Shown in pieces: positions 23,474 through 23,997 of a DNA stretch of 23,997 bases (its first letter is position 1; each line of letters opens with the position of its first letter). The notes beneath the pieces are model-generated. The model saw only the letters and a list, made by a program, of their open reading frames with translations, had not been told where the DNA came from and did no database searches. This stretch comes from Gammaproteobacteria bacterium (GTDB taxonomy: Bacteria > Pseudomonadota > Gammaproteobacteria > GCA-001735895), in contig JANTFY010000008.1 in NCBI GenBank assembly GCA_024763185.1, forward strand, positions 1 to 23,997, written 5' to 3'. The position numbers and the translations under genes were made by a program.

Positions 23474-23683
23474 ATGAATAGCTTCGGTTAGACAGATGAG
23501 AGCCTCCCCCATAGGTTCGACAAAATTGGGCTCTACCCAATTAACGGGGGATAGCACTCATTAAACCCTGTTAATAATACCGTCCCATCCACAATGGGTC
23601 AGGACTCTTAATCGATAGTTTTCTGAAGCTTCTCTCGAAATAATTAGCTATGCTTGCAGATACAAGCTGCTGGGCCCGACAAG
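23474..23683. other. Non-coding stretch with nested hairpins between tRNA-Arg and nhaD
   Basis: No convincing gene lies here. TCCCCC (23505-23510) pairs with GGGGGA (23546-23551) around an inner hairpin AATTGGG-CTCTA-CCCAATT (23524-23542). A competing pairing AGAGCC (23499-23504) with GGCTCT (23529-23534) would disrupt the inner one. A weak GCTTG/CAAGC hairpin (23652-23667) lies just past the nhaD stop without a U-tract. The part around 23552-23562 shares 11 nt with the inverted-repeat element near tRNA-Leu. Confidence 0.5.
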
Positions 23684-23997
23684 TCAAAACAAATGTTGAT
23701 TGATCAGGAAATGTGCCCAGATGCTGGCGGCGTACCCCAGGGCTATGGCCCAGGTCCACTTTAAGTGAGAAAAGAAGGTATAGATGCCTCGTGCCTGGCC
23801 CATGACCGCGACTCCAGCCGCAGAGCCCACTGACAGCAACGAGCCACCCACCCCAGCGGTAAGTGTGACTAATAACCACTGACCATGCGACATGTCCGGT
23901 TGCATCGCCAATACCGCAAACATGACCGGAATATTATCGACAATTGCGGAAAGCACACCCACGATAATGTTTGCGGTGCTGGGCCCCAAATCCGTGT
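23684..23997 (-). CDS. nhaD: NhaD-type Na+/H+ antiporter (partial, N-terminus off window)
   Basis: Only the last 104 or so codons are in the window; the frame is open to the right edge and begins mid-codon, reading TDLGPSTANIIVGVLSAIVD. What follows, NIPVMFAVLAM, MSHGQWLLVTLTAGVGGSLL and SVGSAAGVAVMGQARGIYTF, is the highly conserved C-terminal part of NhaD antiporters, with about two or three membrane helices. NhaD exchanges cytoplasmic Na+ (or Li+) for protons at the inner membrane and is common in marine, halophilic and alkaliphilic Proteobacteria. The stop is at 23684. The gene points toward tRNA-Arg (convergent). Confidence 0.93.
   Translation of the reverse strand, partial: TDLGPSTANIIVGVLSAIVDNIPVMFAVLAMQPDMSHGQWLLVTLTAGVGGSLLSVGSAAGVAVMGQARGIYTFFSHLKWTWAIALGYAASIWAHFLINQHLF

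Noticed and set aside
23571..23879. 102-codon minus-strand frame overlapping the nhaD end
   Set aside because: The NhaD frame matches the conserved antiporter C-terminus over its full visible length; this one is an alternative frame without motifs.

Overview
The window looks like chromosomal DNA of a motile Gammaproteobacterium of moderate GC content. The evidence is the queA-tgt-yajC-secD-secF order, gammaproteobacterial-type flagellar genes behind a sigma-54 promoter, a MlaC-family protein and an NhaD-type antiporter. I cannot name the genus. I see no CRISPR array, transposase or phage gene.

Region 1 (1-7575, minus strand) is a flagellar operon transcribed flgG-flgH-flgI-flgJ-flgK-flgL and then a TPR gene that runs off the left edge. 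It builds the distal rod, the L and P rings, the rod-cap muramidase and the hook-filament junction. A near-consensus sigma-54 site (7561-7575) precedes flgG and settles its start codon. flgF, the usual upstream neighbour, is absent. Region 2 (7710-8495, plus) is an exported tandem rhodanese, divergent from flgG. Two perfect or near-perfect palindromes lie between them.

Region 3 (8536-13985, minus) is queA-tgt-yajC-secD-secF: queuosine tRNA modification plus the auxiliary Sec translocase complex. There is one promoter-like site before queA and another before yajC. Region 4 starts with tRNA-Leu(CAA) and a 103-bp element with 21-bp perfect inverted ends (14261-14363).

Region 5 (14432-17011, plus) is the least familiar part. 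It is a tight three-gene operon encoding an exported MlaC-family lipid-binding-type protein, a four-helix MotA/TolQ/ExbB-type channel protein, and a MotB/ExbD-like partner with an approximately 190-residue coiled coil. It has the parts of an ion-driven envelope machine, but matches none of the standard mot, tol, exb, Zorya or mla operons in gene content. This is my main candidate for an undescribed system.

Region 6 (17129-22308) is a branched-chain/hydrophobic amino-acid ABC transporter. The binding-protein gene livK (plus) converges on livG-livF-livH-livM (minus), with a strong two-way terminator between them. Region 7 holds a membrane-anchored hypothetical protein (22508-23287), tRNA-Arg(CCU) with a good promoter and terminator, a structured non-coding stretch, and the 3' end of an NhaD-type Na+/H+ antiporter gene that leaves the window on the right.
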